A DNA stretch of 32,928 nucleotides, from contig CAKUXT010000002.1 in NCBI GenBank assembly GCA_934700375.1, positions 1 through 32,928 on the forward strand. The letters are read 5' to 3'. Each line of letters starts with the position of its first letter. The first letter of the stretch is position 1. The notes beneath the pieces were generated by a model. That model was not told where the DNA came from and made no database searches. It worked only from the letters and a program-made list of their open reading frames with translations. Source of the stretch: an uncultured Bacilli bacterium. Its GTDB lineage: Bacteria; Bacillota_I; Bacilli_A; RFN20; CAG-288. Both the position numbers and the translations under genes were made by a program. This document shows, in pieces, positions 7,196-15,498 of the stretch.

Positions 7196-9277
7196 TTAGA
7201 TTTTTCCGCTGTTTTTCCTAATGAGACCTTTCAGTCTGAAGATCTCGATTTCATCTTTGCTGTCACTGACACCAGATAAATTCTTCTTGCCATCAAGCCT
7301 ATCCCAGAGCACATAGTAGGGATGAAGGACTAGATTGTTTTTGAATGTATCCATATCGAAACAATCATCGCTAAGCTTCTCGATACCGGATACAAAATCA
7401 AGAAGGAAAGCTTTCTCTTTCTCGTCCATCTCGACATAAGGAGAAGAGTCATCCATCTCATCATCAAAGATGCCTAAAGGATCATCATCGTTGTCTTTTT
7501 CATTCTCAGCATCACCCTTGTTCTTCACTTCCTCTATCGCTTTTCTTAAAGCATCATAATCAAGGGCAGTGAACGGTTCTTTGTTTCCAGGGTGGCGCAA
7601 GTATTCATCACCGATCAGATTGACTAGCTTTGCAAAGGGTTCGAAGACAAAATCAGTTCTTGAACTTTGCAGTTGAACAAAGGCCTCATACGAATGGGTA
7701 AGAACGATGACAAGAGAGCATTCGTTATCGATCAACAAAGGCAGTGTGCCACCGGCTGCAGCATTGTTCTTTGCCATCTCGGTCAAAGAAAGAAGCATAT
7801 CGCTCAGCTGATATTTATCGCTCCATGTGCAATGGATATTATTGGCTTCAAGAGGAACAGTACGTTTCCTGAAGCTTCCATTCTTCTTATACGGAACAAA
7901 ATCGTTAGGCCTTTCAAAACTAGAGTCAGAGCTCTGATTTTGATTTTGTCTGATGGTTGGTGTAATATTGGTAAGGACTTTCTGCAGTGTCTCTTTGCTC
8001 AAAGAGCAGACCTTGGAAAGAAGTTCTAAGTCCCTTGCTTTTGAGATATCATCAAGCGCTGCAAAATACTTGCAGTTGTTTCGTAAGAAGGTCTGTATCT
8101 CGACAGAGTCGCTAAGCATATTGCGATTCTTCAAGGTGCGCCTTAAAAAGAAGAGGAAGGGATCATATAGACGATTCAATTGGTCAAGAAGATCTTTTTC
8201 GCCGTTTTCTTTTCCGTTTGTCAGGACTTCATCAGCATCTTTTCCGGTCTTGAACTTTCTGACGATTCTAAAAGGAACACCGTTTTTCAGCAAAGCTTCA
8301 GCAGCTTTTTCTTCGCCGAGCTGACCAGGTTCATCGCTATCTAGACAAAGTCTAACTTCAACGCCTAGATTCTTCAGTGCATTGATATGTTCCTGTGTCA
8401 AAGCAGTTCCCATCGTGCCGCAAACTGCAAACAAGCCAGCCCTACACACAGCGATGACATCCATGAATCCTTCGACAATATAGATGTAGCCTTTTCTTTT
8501 TGCATCTTCTTTGGCCTTGGAAAAATGATATAGGATTTCATTCTTCTTAAAGAGAAGCGTCTCAGGATAGTTGATGTATTTCGAAGGGCTTTGTTCCTTT
8601 TTCAGAACACGGCCTGAGAAAGCAACCAAGTGTCCATAATTATCCCTGATCGGAAACATGATTCGATGGAAGAAGCGGTCCTCCAAAGTCGAAGAAGCGG
8701 ATAGGATACCGGCTTTTGACAAGGTTTTGACATCGTAGCCCTGTTTTCTTAAGGCTTCGATGATCGTCTTCGGATCATCAGGAGCATAACCGATACCGAA
8801 GTGAGAGACGATCTCTTGCGAAAGACCTCTCTTCTCAAGATATTCTTTTCCTTCCGTTCCGGATTTGCTCTGCAGAACAAGCTGATAGAATTTATCGGCA
8901 TCTTCAAGCGCCTTCAGTTCGTTTGGATAGTCTTTTTCGATCTGAGGAACAAAACGTTCCGTATTCAAGTCAGAGGGCAAAGGAATCGAACAGATATCAG
9001 CAACGATCTTCAGCGCCTCAATCGGTCTCACGCCCTTATACTTTTTGACAAAGTCAATCGGTCCACCCATAGAACCGCAGGCAAAACAATGGAAGTTATT
9101 GCGTTCCGGATTCACCTGCATGGAAGGATCGGTATCATTGTGGAAAGGGCAGATTGCCTTATAGATTTTTCCGTGCTTATGAAGATTGTTAAAACCCAAA
9201 AAGGCGGATACCACCTTAACGATATCCGCTTTTGAGTCGACTGTTCTGAAGATGCTTTCTTGTTGCTTATTAGCCAA
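7196..9277 (-). CDS. dnaG: DNA primase
   Basis: Makes RNA primers at the replication fork. The CHC2 zinc finger uses Cys43, His46, Cys64 and Cys67 (CPFHNDTDPSMQV ... FHCFACGSMGG). The polymerase core includes FGIGYAPDDP and the TOPRIM catalytic acids Glu268 (YIVEGFMDV), Asp312 and Asp314 (LDSDEPG). The C-terminal helicase-interaction part is longer than usual (693 residues against about 600) and contains an Asp/Glu-rich insert near 595-630. The start is a TTG at 9277, 8 bases after AAGGAG. It sits between glyRS (11-base gap) and rpoD, the classical macromolecular-synthesis operon order. Confidence 0.96.
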   Translation of the reverse strand: MANKQQESIFRTVDSKADIVKVVSAFLGFNNLHKHGKIYKAICPFHNDTDPSMQVNPERNNFHCFACGSMGGPIDFVKKYKGVRPIEALKIVADICSIPLPSDLNTERFVPQIEKDYPNELKALEDADKFYQLVLQSKSGTEGKEYLEKRGLSQEIVSHFGIGYAPDDPKTIIEALRKQGYDVKTLSKAGILSASSTLEDRFFHRIMFPIRDNYGHLVAFSGRVLKKEQSPSKYINYPETLLFKKNEILYHFSKAKEDAKRKGYIYIVEGFMDVIAVCRAGLFAVCGTMGTALTQEHINALKNLGVEVRLCLDSDEPGQLGEEKAAEALLKNGVPFRIVRKFKTGKDADEVLTNGKENGEKDLLDQLNRLYDPFLFFLRRTLKNRNMLSDSVEIQTFLRNNCKYFAALDDISKARDLELLSKVCSLSKETLQKVLTNITPTIRQNQNQSSDSSFERPNDFVPYKKNGSFRKRTVPLEANNIHCTWSDKYQLSDMLLSLTEMAKNNAAAGGTLPLLIDNECSLVIVLTHSYEAFVQLQSSRTDFVFEPFAKLVNLIGDEYLRHPGNKEPFTALDYDALRKAIEEVKNKGDAENEKDNDDDPLGIFDDEMDDSSPYVEMDEKEKAFLLDFVSGIEKLSDDCFDMDTFKNNLVLHPYYVLWDRLDGKKNLSGVSDSKDEIEIFRLKGLIRKNSGKI

Positions 9278-9288
9278 ATCAATACTCC

Positions 9289-10686
9289 TTACTTCACTTC
9301 ATTTTTATGCAGGAATGCATGAATATAGTTATCCAAATCAGAAATCTTGACTCTCTCCTGTGTCATGGAATCTCTCTCACGGACAGTGACAGTCTGGTCC
9401 TCTTCGCTCTGGAAGTCATAAGTGACGCATAAAGGAGTGCCGATAGCATCCTCTCTGCGGTAACGTTTGCCGATGCTTCCAGTTGTATCGAAGATTGCAT
9501 CATAGTTGAAGCGCAATGCATCGAAGACCTTCTTTGCGCTCTCGTTGAGCTTGTTGCTCAAAGGCATGACTGCAACAGAATACGGAGCAAGTTCAGGAGT
9601 GAAGTGCATGACGATTCTGGAATCCTTGCCATCAGCAAGCTCTTCGACATCATAGGCATCACAGCATAATGCGAGCATCAAACGATCCAAGCCGAAGGAA
9701 GGCTCGACAACATGCGGAACATACTTTGTATTGGTTTCAGGATCAAGATAAGTGAGATCCTGGCTGGAGAACTGCATATGCTTGGAGAGGTCATAATCGC
9801 CACGGCAGGCAATACCCATAAGTTCACCCCAGCCGATGGTCGGGAAATCATATTCGATATCCGTTGTCGCCTTGGAATAGAAAGCGAGCTCAGCCGGTTC
9901 ATGATCGCGGAAGCGGACTTTTTCAGCTTTCAATCCGAGCTTTTCGACAAAGGACTTGCAGTTTTCTTTATAGAACTCAAACCACTTGTCATCTTCGCCA
10001 GGCTTGAAGAAGAATTCGATTTCCATCTGTTCGAACTCTCTGGTACGGAAGGTGAAGTTGCCAGGAGTGATTTCATTACGGAAAGACTTACCGATATCGA
10101 CAATGCCGATAGGAAGCTTTCTTCTGGTTGTGCGCATGACATTCTTGAAGTTGACAAAGATACCCTGTGCGGTTTCAGGACGGAGATAGACCGCAGACTG
10201 CTTGTCTTCTGTGACACCGATGAAGGTCTTGAACATCATCTGGAACTGACGAATAGGAGTGAACTGATTCTTTCCGCAGCTAGGGCAGACGATTTCACCG
10301 GACTGCATGATGGTGTTGAGCTCTTCCTGTGTCATGCCATCGACATCGAGTTCAGGCTTCTGATCATGGATGATCTGATCGGCTCTGAAACGGGAATGGC
10401 AATACTTGCAGTCAACAAGCGGATCGTGGAAGTTTGCAACGTGTCCAGTAGCTTCCCAGACCTTCGGATTCATGATGATGGCCGGATCGATCTGGACATT
10501 GTATTCAATGCCGCGGACGAAGTGGCGGAGCCACAAATCCTTGACGTGATTTTTCAGCAATGTGCCTAACGGGCCGTAATCCCAAGAGTTGGATAAACCG
10601 CCGTAAATATCGGAACCAGGATAAACAAAGCCGCTTGTGATAAGGTGGCTTGTGACTTCTTCGAATTTGATTTCTTTTTCTGCCAT
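9289..10686 (-). CDS. glyS: Glycyl-tRNA synthetase, single-chain (alpha2) class II type
   Basis: Charges tRNA-Gly. The 465-residue single chain is the homodimeric type rather than the two-subunit GlyQ/GlyS. Class II motifs are clear: motif 1 region GGLSNSWDYGPLG, motif 2 FRNEITPGNFTFRTREFEQMEIEFF (around residues 210-235) and motif 3 PSFGLDRLMLALCCDAY; the C-terminal anticodon-binding domain starts near APYSVAVMPL. Two CxxC pairs (CKYC and CPSC) suggest a zinc-binding insertion. The ATG at 10686 has AGAGG about 10 bases upstream. Its leader is only about 60 bases, so there is no room for a T-box. It lies downstream of recO and upstream of dnaG. Confidence 0.96.
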   Translation of the reverse strand: MAEKEIKFEEVTSHLITSGFVYPGSDIYGGLSNSWDYGPLGTLLKNHVKDLWLRHFVRGIEYNVQIDPAIIMNPKVWEATGHVANFHDPLVDCKYCHSRFRADQIIHDQKPELDVDGMTQEELNTIMQSGEIVCPSCGKNQFTPIRQFQMMFKTFIGVTEDKQSAVYLRPETAQGIFVNFKNVMRTTRRKLPIGIVDIGKSFRNEITPGNFTFRTREFEQMEIEFFFKPGEDDKWFEFYKENCKSFVEKLGLKAEKVRFRDHEPAELAFYSKATTDIEYDFPTIGWGELMGIACRGDYDLSKHMQFSSQDLTYLDPETNTKYVPHVVEPSFGLDRLMLALCCDAYDVEELADGKDSRIVMHFTPELAPYSVAVMPLSNKLNESAKKVFDALRFNYDAIFDTTGSIGKRYRREDAIGTPLCVTYDFQSEEDQTVTVRERDSMTQERVKISDLDNYIHAFLHKNEVK

Positions 10687-10725
10687 GATTTTTTACCTCT
10701 TATTTTATATTTAGTAAACTTAAAT

Positions 10726-10734
10726 AGTATAACA
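10726..10734 (-). promoter_or_regulatory. Extended -10 promoter for glyS-dnaG
   Basis: The minus strand reads TGTTATACT, identical to the element before apt, 40 bases before the glyS start. The recO-glyS gap is the largest in this operon, which fits an internal promoter. Confidence 0.4.
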
Positions 10735-10747
10735 TAAACAAAGAACG

Positions 10748-11491
10748 CTAATTATTGTCAATTGCTTCAAGAAGAAGCGAAAAAGATCGGATAGGTTTCA
10801 AGTCGAAATAATCGATCAGATGATTGAGAAGTTCAGAAAGGATTTCCTTCCCTTCTTTTTTTGGTACTTTCTTATCAAGAATCGTCTTAGACAAAGAAGA
10901 AAACGCATATTTGAGAATATATAATTTCATCTCAGGAGCACGTTCTCCATCTTTTAGGCAATCCTTGCAGATAAATCCGCCCTTCTGTAAATCGTAAGAG
11001 ACGATATTTTTTGTCTTTTGACAATAAAGACAGCAATCCGTCTTCACATCGATGCCTAGACTTCGATAGAAGATGCCTAATAGAAGAATGGAATAAGAAA
11101 GAATGTCATCGTGATTCTTCAAGGAAGAAAGAAGCTGATAGATCTCATCGCTAGGATAGGAATCACCAAACTTGAATAACACCAGGGAAAGTTCCTGAAG
11201 AAAGAAGAGAAAACAGGATTTGCCATAATCCTGACAAAGGAGCGAATTGTCTTCGATCACCTGAACCGAAGAAATAAGGTTCAATCCATCTGACGTTTCT
11301 CTGTAATCGACTTTGACAAGATCAGGAATGATAAGGAGCGATTTCAAAGGACTCTTCGGCTTATAGATGCCTTTTGCAAGCCCCGAAAATAGGCCGTGTT
11401 CACCAGCAAAAGTGATGACAGCGGAATCTTCTTTGAACGGGGAAACGGAAAGGACGTAGCAAAGAGAGTCCTTCAAAGGAAGAGAGATCAT
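10748..11491 (-). CDS. recO: DNA repair protein RecO
   Basis: Recombination mediator that loads RecA on SSB-coated single strands with RecR. The N-terminal OB-fold shows CYVLSVSPFKEDSAVITFAGEHG and GLFSGLAKGIYKPKSPL. The C-terminal helical part has a zinc-ribbon-like pair CLYC (near 155) and CKDC (near 180). 247 residues, normal for the family. The ATG at 11491 is chosen over 11536 because it overlaps the era stop as ATGA, indicating translational coupling. era-recO is a conserved order. Confidence 0.88.
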   Translation of the reverse strand: MISLPLKDSLCYVLSVSPFKEDSAVITFAGEHGLFSGLAKGIYKPKSPLKSLLIIPDLVKVDYRETSDGLNLISSVQVIEDNSLLCQDYGKSCFLFFLQELSLVLFKFGDSYPSDEIYQLLSSLKNHDDILSYSILLLGIFYRSLGIDVKTDCCLYCQKTKNIVSYDLQKGGFICKDCLKDGERAPEMKLYILKYAFSSLSKTILDKKVPKKEGKEILSELLNHLIDYFDLKPIRSFSLLLEAIDNN

Positions 11492-12360
11492 TCTTCGTAG
11501 CCGAATTTCTTCAGATATTTGTCCTGATTTCTCCAATCAGGAATCGCTTTGACCAACAGTTCGCAGCGCACCGGCATACCGAAATAGGAAGAGATGGACT
11601 GTTCGCTATAACGGCAGATCTCAGAGATCATCTTTCCGCCTTTTCCGATGACGATTGCCTTTTCGGATTCTTTTTCGACGATGATATCAGCAAAGATCTC
11701 CATTCCTTCTTCATCCTCACTGACATGCTTCATGTCGACATAGATAGAATGAGGAACCTCTTTGCTTAAAAGTCTCATGCATTTCTCACGGATGATTTCA
11801 GAGATGATGAATTCCTTCGGACGGTCCGAGACGATGTCATCAGGGAAGATGAGGTCTCCTTCTTCGAAATGACTCTTGATCTCCTTAAGAAGCTCTTCGA
11901 TGCCGAATCCATCTTTGGCAGACATGCGGATGACTTTGCAATCAGGAAGGATTTCAAGATATCTAGCCAATCTGCTCTCACCGATTTCAGCTTTGACAAG
12001 GTCAACCTTGTTAAAGCAGAGAATGACAGGGATATCCTGTTTGGCAAGTTTATTTGCAAGTTCGAAGTTCGGAACTTCGCTGGCATCGATGACATAGACA
12101 ATGACATCGACTCCTTCCTTGGCGCTTTCAGAATCGCGAAGCAAAATGCTTCCTAATTTGCCATGGGGTTTGAAGACACCAGGAGTATCGACAAAGATGA
12201 TCTGAGAATCTTCGTCGTTGTAGATGGCGTTGACATTGTCTCTTGTTGTCTGAGGTTTAGAAGAAACAGGAAGAAGCTTAAAGCCTAAGCATTTATTGAT
12301 GATGGTGCTTTTACCGGCATTGGCTCTTCCGTATACACAAGCGAATCCGACTTTTTTCAT
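11488..12360 (-). CDS. era: GTPase Era
   Basis: Essential GTPase that binds the 3' end of 16S rRNA and assists 30S assembly. G1 is GRANAGKST (residues 11-19, where most Era have GRPNVGKST), the switch I region has QTTRDN, G3 is DTPG, G4 is NKVD and G5 is SAKDG. The C-terminal KH domain has VIGKGGKMISEI. 290 residues. Its ATG overlaps the stop of the YbeY-Cdd gene by four bases (ATGA), and its own stop overlaps recO, so the three are tightly coupled. Confidence 0.96.
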   Translation of the reverse strand: MKKVGFACVYGRANAGKSTIINKCLGFKLLPVSSKPQTTRDNVNAIYNDEDSQIIFVDTPGVFKPHGKLGSILLRDSESAKEGVDVIVYVIDASEVPNFELANKLAKQDIPVILCFNKVDLVKAEIGESRLARYLEILPDCKVIRMSAKDGFGIEELLKEIKSHFEEGDLIFPDDIVSDRPKEFIISEIIREKCMRLLSKEVPHSIYVDMKHVSEDEEGMEIFADIIVEKESEKAIVIGKGGKMISEICRYSEQSISSYFGMPVRCELLVKAIPDWRNQDKYLKKFGYEE

Positions 12361-13226
12361 GCGTGATAATCCTCCGAGGTGAACATATAGGGCAATAAAT
12401 CTTTGACTGTTGTAAACAGGTGCTCACTTTCATCTTTGTTGTAGATATAGACTGGGCAATTGACATGCATCAATTCGCTCATGACCTGGCGGCAGCTTCC
12501 GCAAGGTGTACCGACATTGCTCGATGATGTAATCAGGGACAATGACACGATATCGTCTTTGGTATAACCGGAACAATAGGTGTGGAACAGAGCACATCTT
12601 TCTGCACACATCGAAACGCCGAATGCGGAGTTCTCGATGTTGAATCCCATATGATATTTTCCGTCTTTTGTCATAACGACAGCACCGACATGGAAATTCG
12701 AATAAGGTGCAATCGAATGGCTCTGGGCTTCAAGAAGAAGTTTCTTGACCTTGTTTAAATTTGTATAGAAATCATAAGGCAAAGAATTCAGAATGGCGTT
12801 CTGAAGAGCAAACATCTCCTCAGCTTCCTCTTCGGAGCGATGATGATCATAACCGAATGCGTGAAGAAGTCCGTGGATGAAAAGGAATGCGAGTTCTCTC
12901 TCTAGCGGATGATGATATTCTCTGGCCTGTTTCTTTGCGACATCGACAGAGAGCATGATGTCTCCTAAATCGAAGATCGGTTCGTCTTTGACAAAATCAG
13001 CTTCCTGATAAGCAAAGGTGAGAACATCCGTCGGTCTATCGATATTGCGATACTCTTTGTTGAATTTCTGCATGTTTTCCAAAGTCTGAAGAGAAAGGGA
13101 AACTTCATAAGAGCCCTCTTTCTTCAAATAGGCCAAGGTATGATCAAATACTGTCTGGAATAGGTTTTTCCATTCGCGTTTTGCTTTTACGCATGATACA
13201 TAGTCTAAAACGTGTTCGTCAGCCAT
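12357..13226 (-). CDS. ybeY: YbeY-cytidine deaminase fusion (endoribonuclease YbeY + Cdd)
   Basis: One 289-residue frame carries two enzymes. Residues 1 to about 150 are YbeY, the zinc endoribonuclease needed for 16S rRNA maturation: NKEYRNIDRPTDVLTFAY and the metal motif HGLLHAFGYDHH. Residues about 155-289 are a homotetrameric-type cytidine deaminase: APYSNFHVGAVV, the catalytic MCAER (Cys-Ala-Glu) and the zinc pair GTPCGSCRQV. Neither half has lost a key residue, and no stop or frameshift lies at the junction (SLPYDFYTNLNKVKKLL). In Bacillus ybeY, cdd and era are separate neighbours, so this is a fusion of adjacent genes. The ATG at 13226 is preceded at 7 bases by GGGGGT rather than a classic GGAGG. 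First gene of the long operon. Confidence 0.9.
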   Translation of the reverse strand: MADEHVLDYVSCVKAKREWKNLFQTVFDHTLAYLKKEGSYEVSLSLQTLENMQKFNKEYRNIDRPTDVLTFAYQEADFVKDEPIFDLGDIMLSVDVAKKQAREYHHPLERELAFLFIHGLLHAFGYDHHRSEEEAEEMFALQNAILNSLPYDFYTNLNKVKKLLLEAQSHSIAPYSNFHVGAVVMTKDGKYHMGFNIENSAFGVSMCAERCALFHTYCSGYTKDDIVSLSLITSSSNVGTPCGSCRQVMSELMHVNCPVYIYNKDESEHLFTTVKDLLPYMFTSEDYHA

Positions 13227-13246
13227 ATTGGTACCCCCGTATATGT

Positions 13247-13280
13247 AACTAACTTAAGTATATAGCAAAACACGCTTCAA
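13247..13280 (-). promoter_or_regulatory. Candidate promoter of the ybeY/cdd-era-recO operon
   Basis: In the 74-base gap upstream of the fusion gene the minus strand reads TGCTATATACT, a TGn-extended -10, with CTTAAA about 16 bases further upstream as a poor -35. The position suits the start of the long minus-strand operon. Confidence 0.35.
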
Positions 13281-13300
13281 TTTAAGTTTTTCTTCGCTTT

Positions 13301-14470
13301 TCAATCGCAATTATCGACAAGTGCATTGATTTCCTTGGCTTTTTCCTCCGGATAGGAAAGAATTTTCATAACAGAGTTCAGCGCATAGGAAAATGACAGC
13401 GTAAGACTTGTCGAGAAAAGAAGGGAGTTGACGGTGAAAACGTTGAAGACAGAAAGTATCGCAAAAGAGAATATCATGATGGAAAAAGCTTCTAGTATCC
13501 AGCTGATAATAATTGTAGAAAGGAGAAGTTCGCTTCTTTTTCTCATCATCCTGAAAGTCTTAGCAGCACGTTCCTCTTCCCCTTTATTTATCAAAGCAAA
13601 GAGTTCTCTTTCTTTGATCGAGCAATAGCGATTGACAGCGTTTCTCTCCTCTGTCAAAGGAAGTCTAAGAACATAGAACAATAACGAAACGAGAACCAAA
13701 AAGGAAAGATAATAGGAGTTGATCAGCAAAAGGATGATAAGGCCCACACAAAGCACCGCATACGAACAAGTATTAGAAGCGCATTTTACACTGCCTGTGA
13801 TAAGGCGATAAGTGATAGAGAGCCTCTCTTTGTTTCTCACTTCATGAAGAGATGAGAGTATCATCTCATGTTCCAGTCTATGCCGCACCTTGAAGTTCAA
13901 TGCGTTCTGAATGATGATAAAGACAAAAAAACAGGATGAAAGAATGATGCAAGGAAGGAATGGTTTCTCTTTTCCGGTAAACAATAAAGCAAGGCTTAAA
14001 GAGCAGGCCTGAAAAAGGAAGCAAAGAACATACAGGAATTTCTCATGCCGCTTTAGTAATGATGTCTGTTGTTTCGCTTTCACTCTTTTTCCTTTTGAGA
14101 CATAAATCATCAGCCTTCCTGTGAACCGAGAAAGAAATTCCTCTGTCGAAATGACCATCTCGCCAAAGCACGGATCAAAAAGGGAAACCTTATGGAAGGT
14201 GAGAGAATGAACAATGACAAAGTGATAACAGTCTCCCTGTATCATCTGACAGATGAGCGGAAACATGTCTTTCCTTATTTCAATGATATTGTCAACATGA
14301 CAAGATTCATAAATGATATCATGCTTTTCCAACTCTTTTCTCAGTTCATAAAAACTTTTACAATCACTCGAAAGATTGCATGTGTAATACCCTTTGTCTT
14401 GATTGAAATAGGACAAGAGATTCCTGATGACGCTCTTTCCACAGTCGGCTTCTTTACTTTGTAATAGCAT
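13301..14470 (-). CDS. Membrane protein with N-terminal C39-type cysteine peptidase domain, no ATPase domain
   Basis: A 389-residue protein. The first ~125 residues match the peptidase C39 fold of bacteriocin and double-glycine leader exporters: Gln4 (oxyanion hole) six residues before Cys10 in ADCGKSVIRNLLSYF, His83 in CYHFVIVHSL and Asp99 in LFDPCFGEM complete a plausible catalytic set. The rest is hydrophobic, with about five or six membrane segments (near 144-164, 172-190, 236-250, 255-270, 318-345, 347-365) broken by charged loops, resembling an ABC exporter membrane domain. The chain stops where the nucleotide-binding domain would begin: there is no Walker A, Walker B or signature motif. 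The ATG at 14470 follows GGAGG by 8 bases. It lies 50 bases after dnaI on the same strand. No substrate peptide or separate ATPase gene is visible nearby. Function unknown. Confidence 0.75.
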   Translation of the reverse strand: MLLQSKEADCGKSVIRNLLSYFNQDKGYYTCNLSSDCKSFYELRKELEKHDIIYESCHVDNIIEIRKDMFPLICQMIQGDCYHFVIVHSLTFHKVSLFDPCFGEMVISTEEFLSRFTGRLMIYVSKGKRVKAKQQTSLLKRHEKFLYVLCFLFQACSLSLALLFTGKEKPFLPCIILSSCFFVFIIIQNALNFKVRHRLEHEMILSSLHEVRNKERLSITYRLITGSVKCASNTCSYAVLCVGLIILLLINSYYLSFLVLVSLLFYVLRLPLTEERNAVNRYCSIKERELFALINKGEEERAAKTFRMMRKRSELLLSTIIISWILEAFSIMIFSFAILSVFNVFTVNSLLFSTSLTLSFSYALNSVMKILSYPEEKAKEINALVDNCD

Positions 14471-14520
14471 AAAACTGTCCTCCAATAAAATATATTTACG
14501 GAGTGACAGCTTTTCAAAAT

Positions 14521-15498
14521 TTATCTTAAATCAAGATCCTGAATGACTTTCTCATCAAAAAGGTCATTCAATAACGAGTAGAGTTCATCTTTTCCATGAA
14601 GGACTCTTCTATTTGAATAAATGATGGTATTGATGCCTTTTGGCTTCTCAATCGAAGCATAATTGATCTTTCCTTCTTTTTTTCTTTCTCTCAATAAGGG
14701 GAAAAGATATTTATCAAGTTTCTCATCATTGAGATAAACAATCTTATCAAGATTCTCAAGAAGAAGAACATCTGCTTCCATCAATAGCGGAAGTTCTTTT
14801 ATCGTCGGGAAAGAAAGATTGTCGTAAGAAGAGAAAAGGTTAGAAAAGAATTTCGGCGCATTGATGTAAGCAACGCTGAATTCGCTTTTGGCATAGACAT
14901 ATCCTAACAGTCTTAAAAGCGAAGAGGAGAGAGCACTTCCGCCATTGACAGTCGAGAACATGATTCCCTTGCCTGCCTTTTCGTTTTTCTTTGATATGTT
15001 GAGTGCAGAAAGAAACACCGAGGATAATCCCTGTTGCTTTTTGATATTGTCTCCCTTTAGCAAGGAGTCCAATAAGGAATTAGCGTCAACGACCAAAGCC
15101 GTATGAGAACAATCACAGGGTTTGATTCTTTCTAAAACGCGGTTCATCTCATTGAGATGGACACAAGGTTGAGGAGTGAGACGGATCCTGTCTGCTTCCT
15201 TTTCATAATAAGGAACAAGAACATAGCCTTTTCTGTCTTTTTTCGGACAGGACAAAAGTTTCTTCTTACAGGAAAGACATTCATTTCTGTCCATCTGATA
15301 TGAATAGAGTTCGCCTAATGAATTTTCAAAGGTCTTTCCGGTTTTCAGCAATGGTTTGATCATCTTCAAAGCAAGCACATCATCTTTGAGGAAGTCCTGA
15401 ATCGATTCCTCCAAAGCGAGTTTTTCCTTTTCATCGAACTCAACTTTGACATGCTTCACCTGCATCTGTTCGACATTGATGAATTGATTGCTCTTCAT
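14521..15498 (-). CDS. dnaI: Primosomal protein DnaI-like, with degenerate AAA+ ATPase motifs
   Basis: DnaI is the helicase loader of Bacillota. The 325-residue chain has an N-terminal helical domain, a cysteine cluster (Cys74, Cys77, Cys84, then PCVH at 111-114) matching the DnaI zinc site, and a C-terminal AAA+-like domain from about 150. Identity is supported by the overlap with dnaB. The nucleotide site is abnormal: where DnaI has GxxGxGKT the sequence is VNGGSALSSS (184-193), without the lysine, and the Walker B position reads LLLENLDKI (245-253) instead of LDDI. A sensor-1-like IIYSNR (292-297) is kept. It therefore probably cannot hydrolyse ATP in the usual way, or is a structural loader. 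The ATG at 15498 overlaps the dnaB stop by four bases. Confidence 0.75.
   Translation of the reverse strand: MKSNQFINVEQMQVKHVKVEFDEKEKLALEESIQDFLKDDVLALKMIKPLLKTGKTFENSLGELYSYQMDRNECLSCKKKLLSCPKKDRKGYVLVPYYEKEADRIRLTPQPCVHLNEMNRVLERIKPCDCSHTALVVDANSLLDSLLKGDNIKKQQGLSSVFLSALNISKKNEKAGKGIMFSTVNGGSALSSSLLRLLGYVYAKSEFSVAYINAPKFFSNLFSSYDNLSFPTIKELPLLMEADVLLLENLDKIVYLNDEKLDKYLFPLLRERKKEGKINYASIEKPKGINTIIYSNRRVLHGKDELYSLLNDLFDEKVIQDLDLR

Noticed and set aside
9712..10569. Long plus-strand open frame opposite glyS (about 285 codons)
   Set aside because: It is antisense to a strongly conserved synthetase, with no ribosome-binding site or recognisable domain; it reflects codon bias of glyS.
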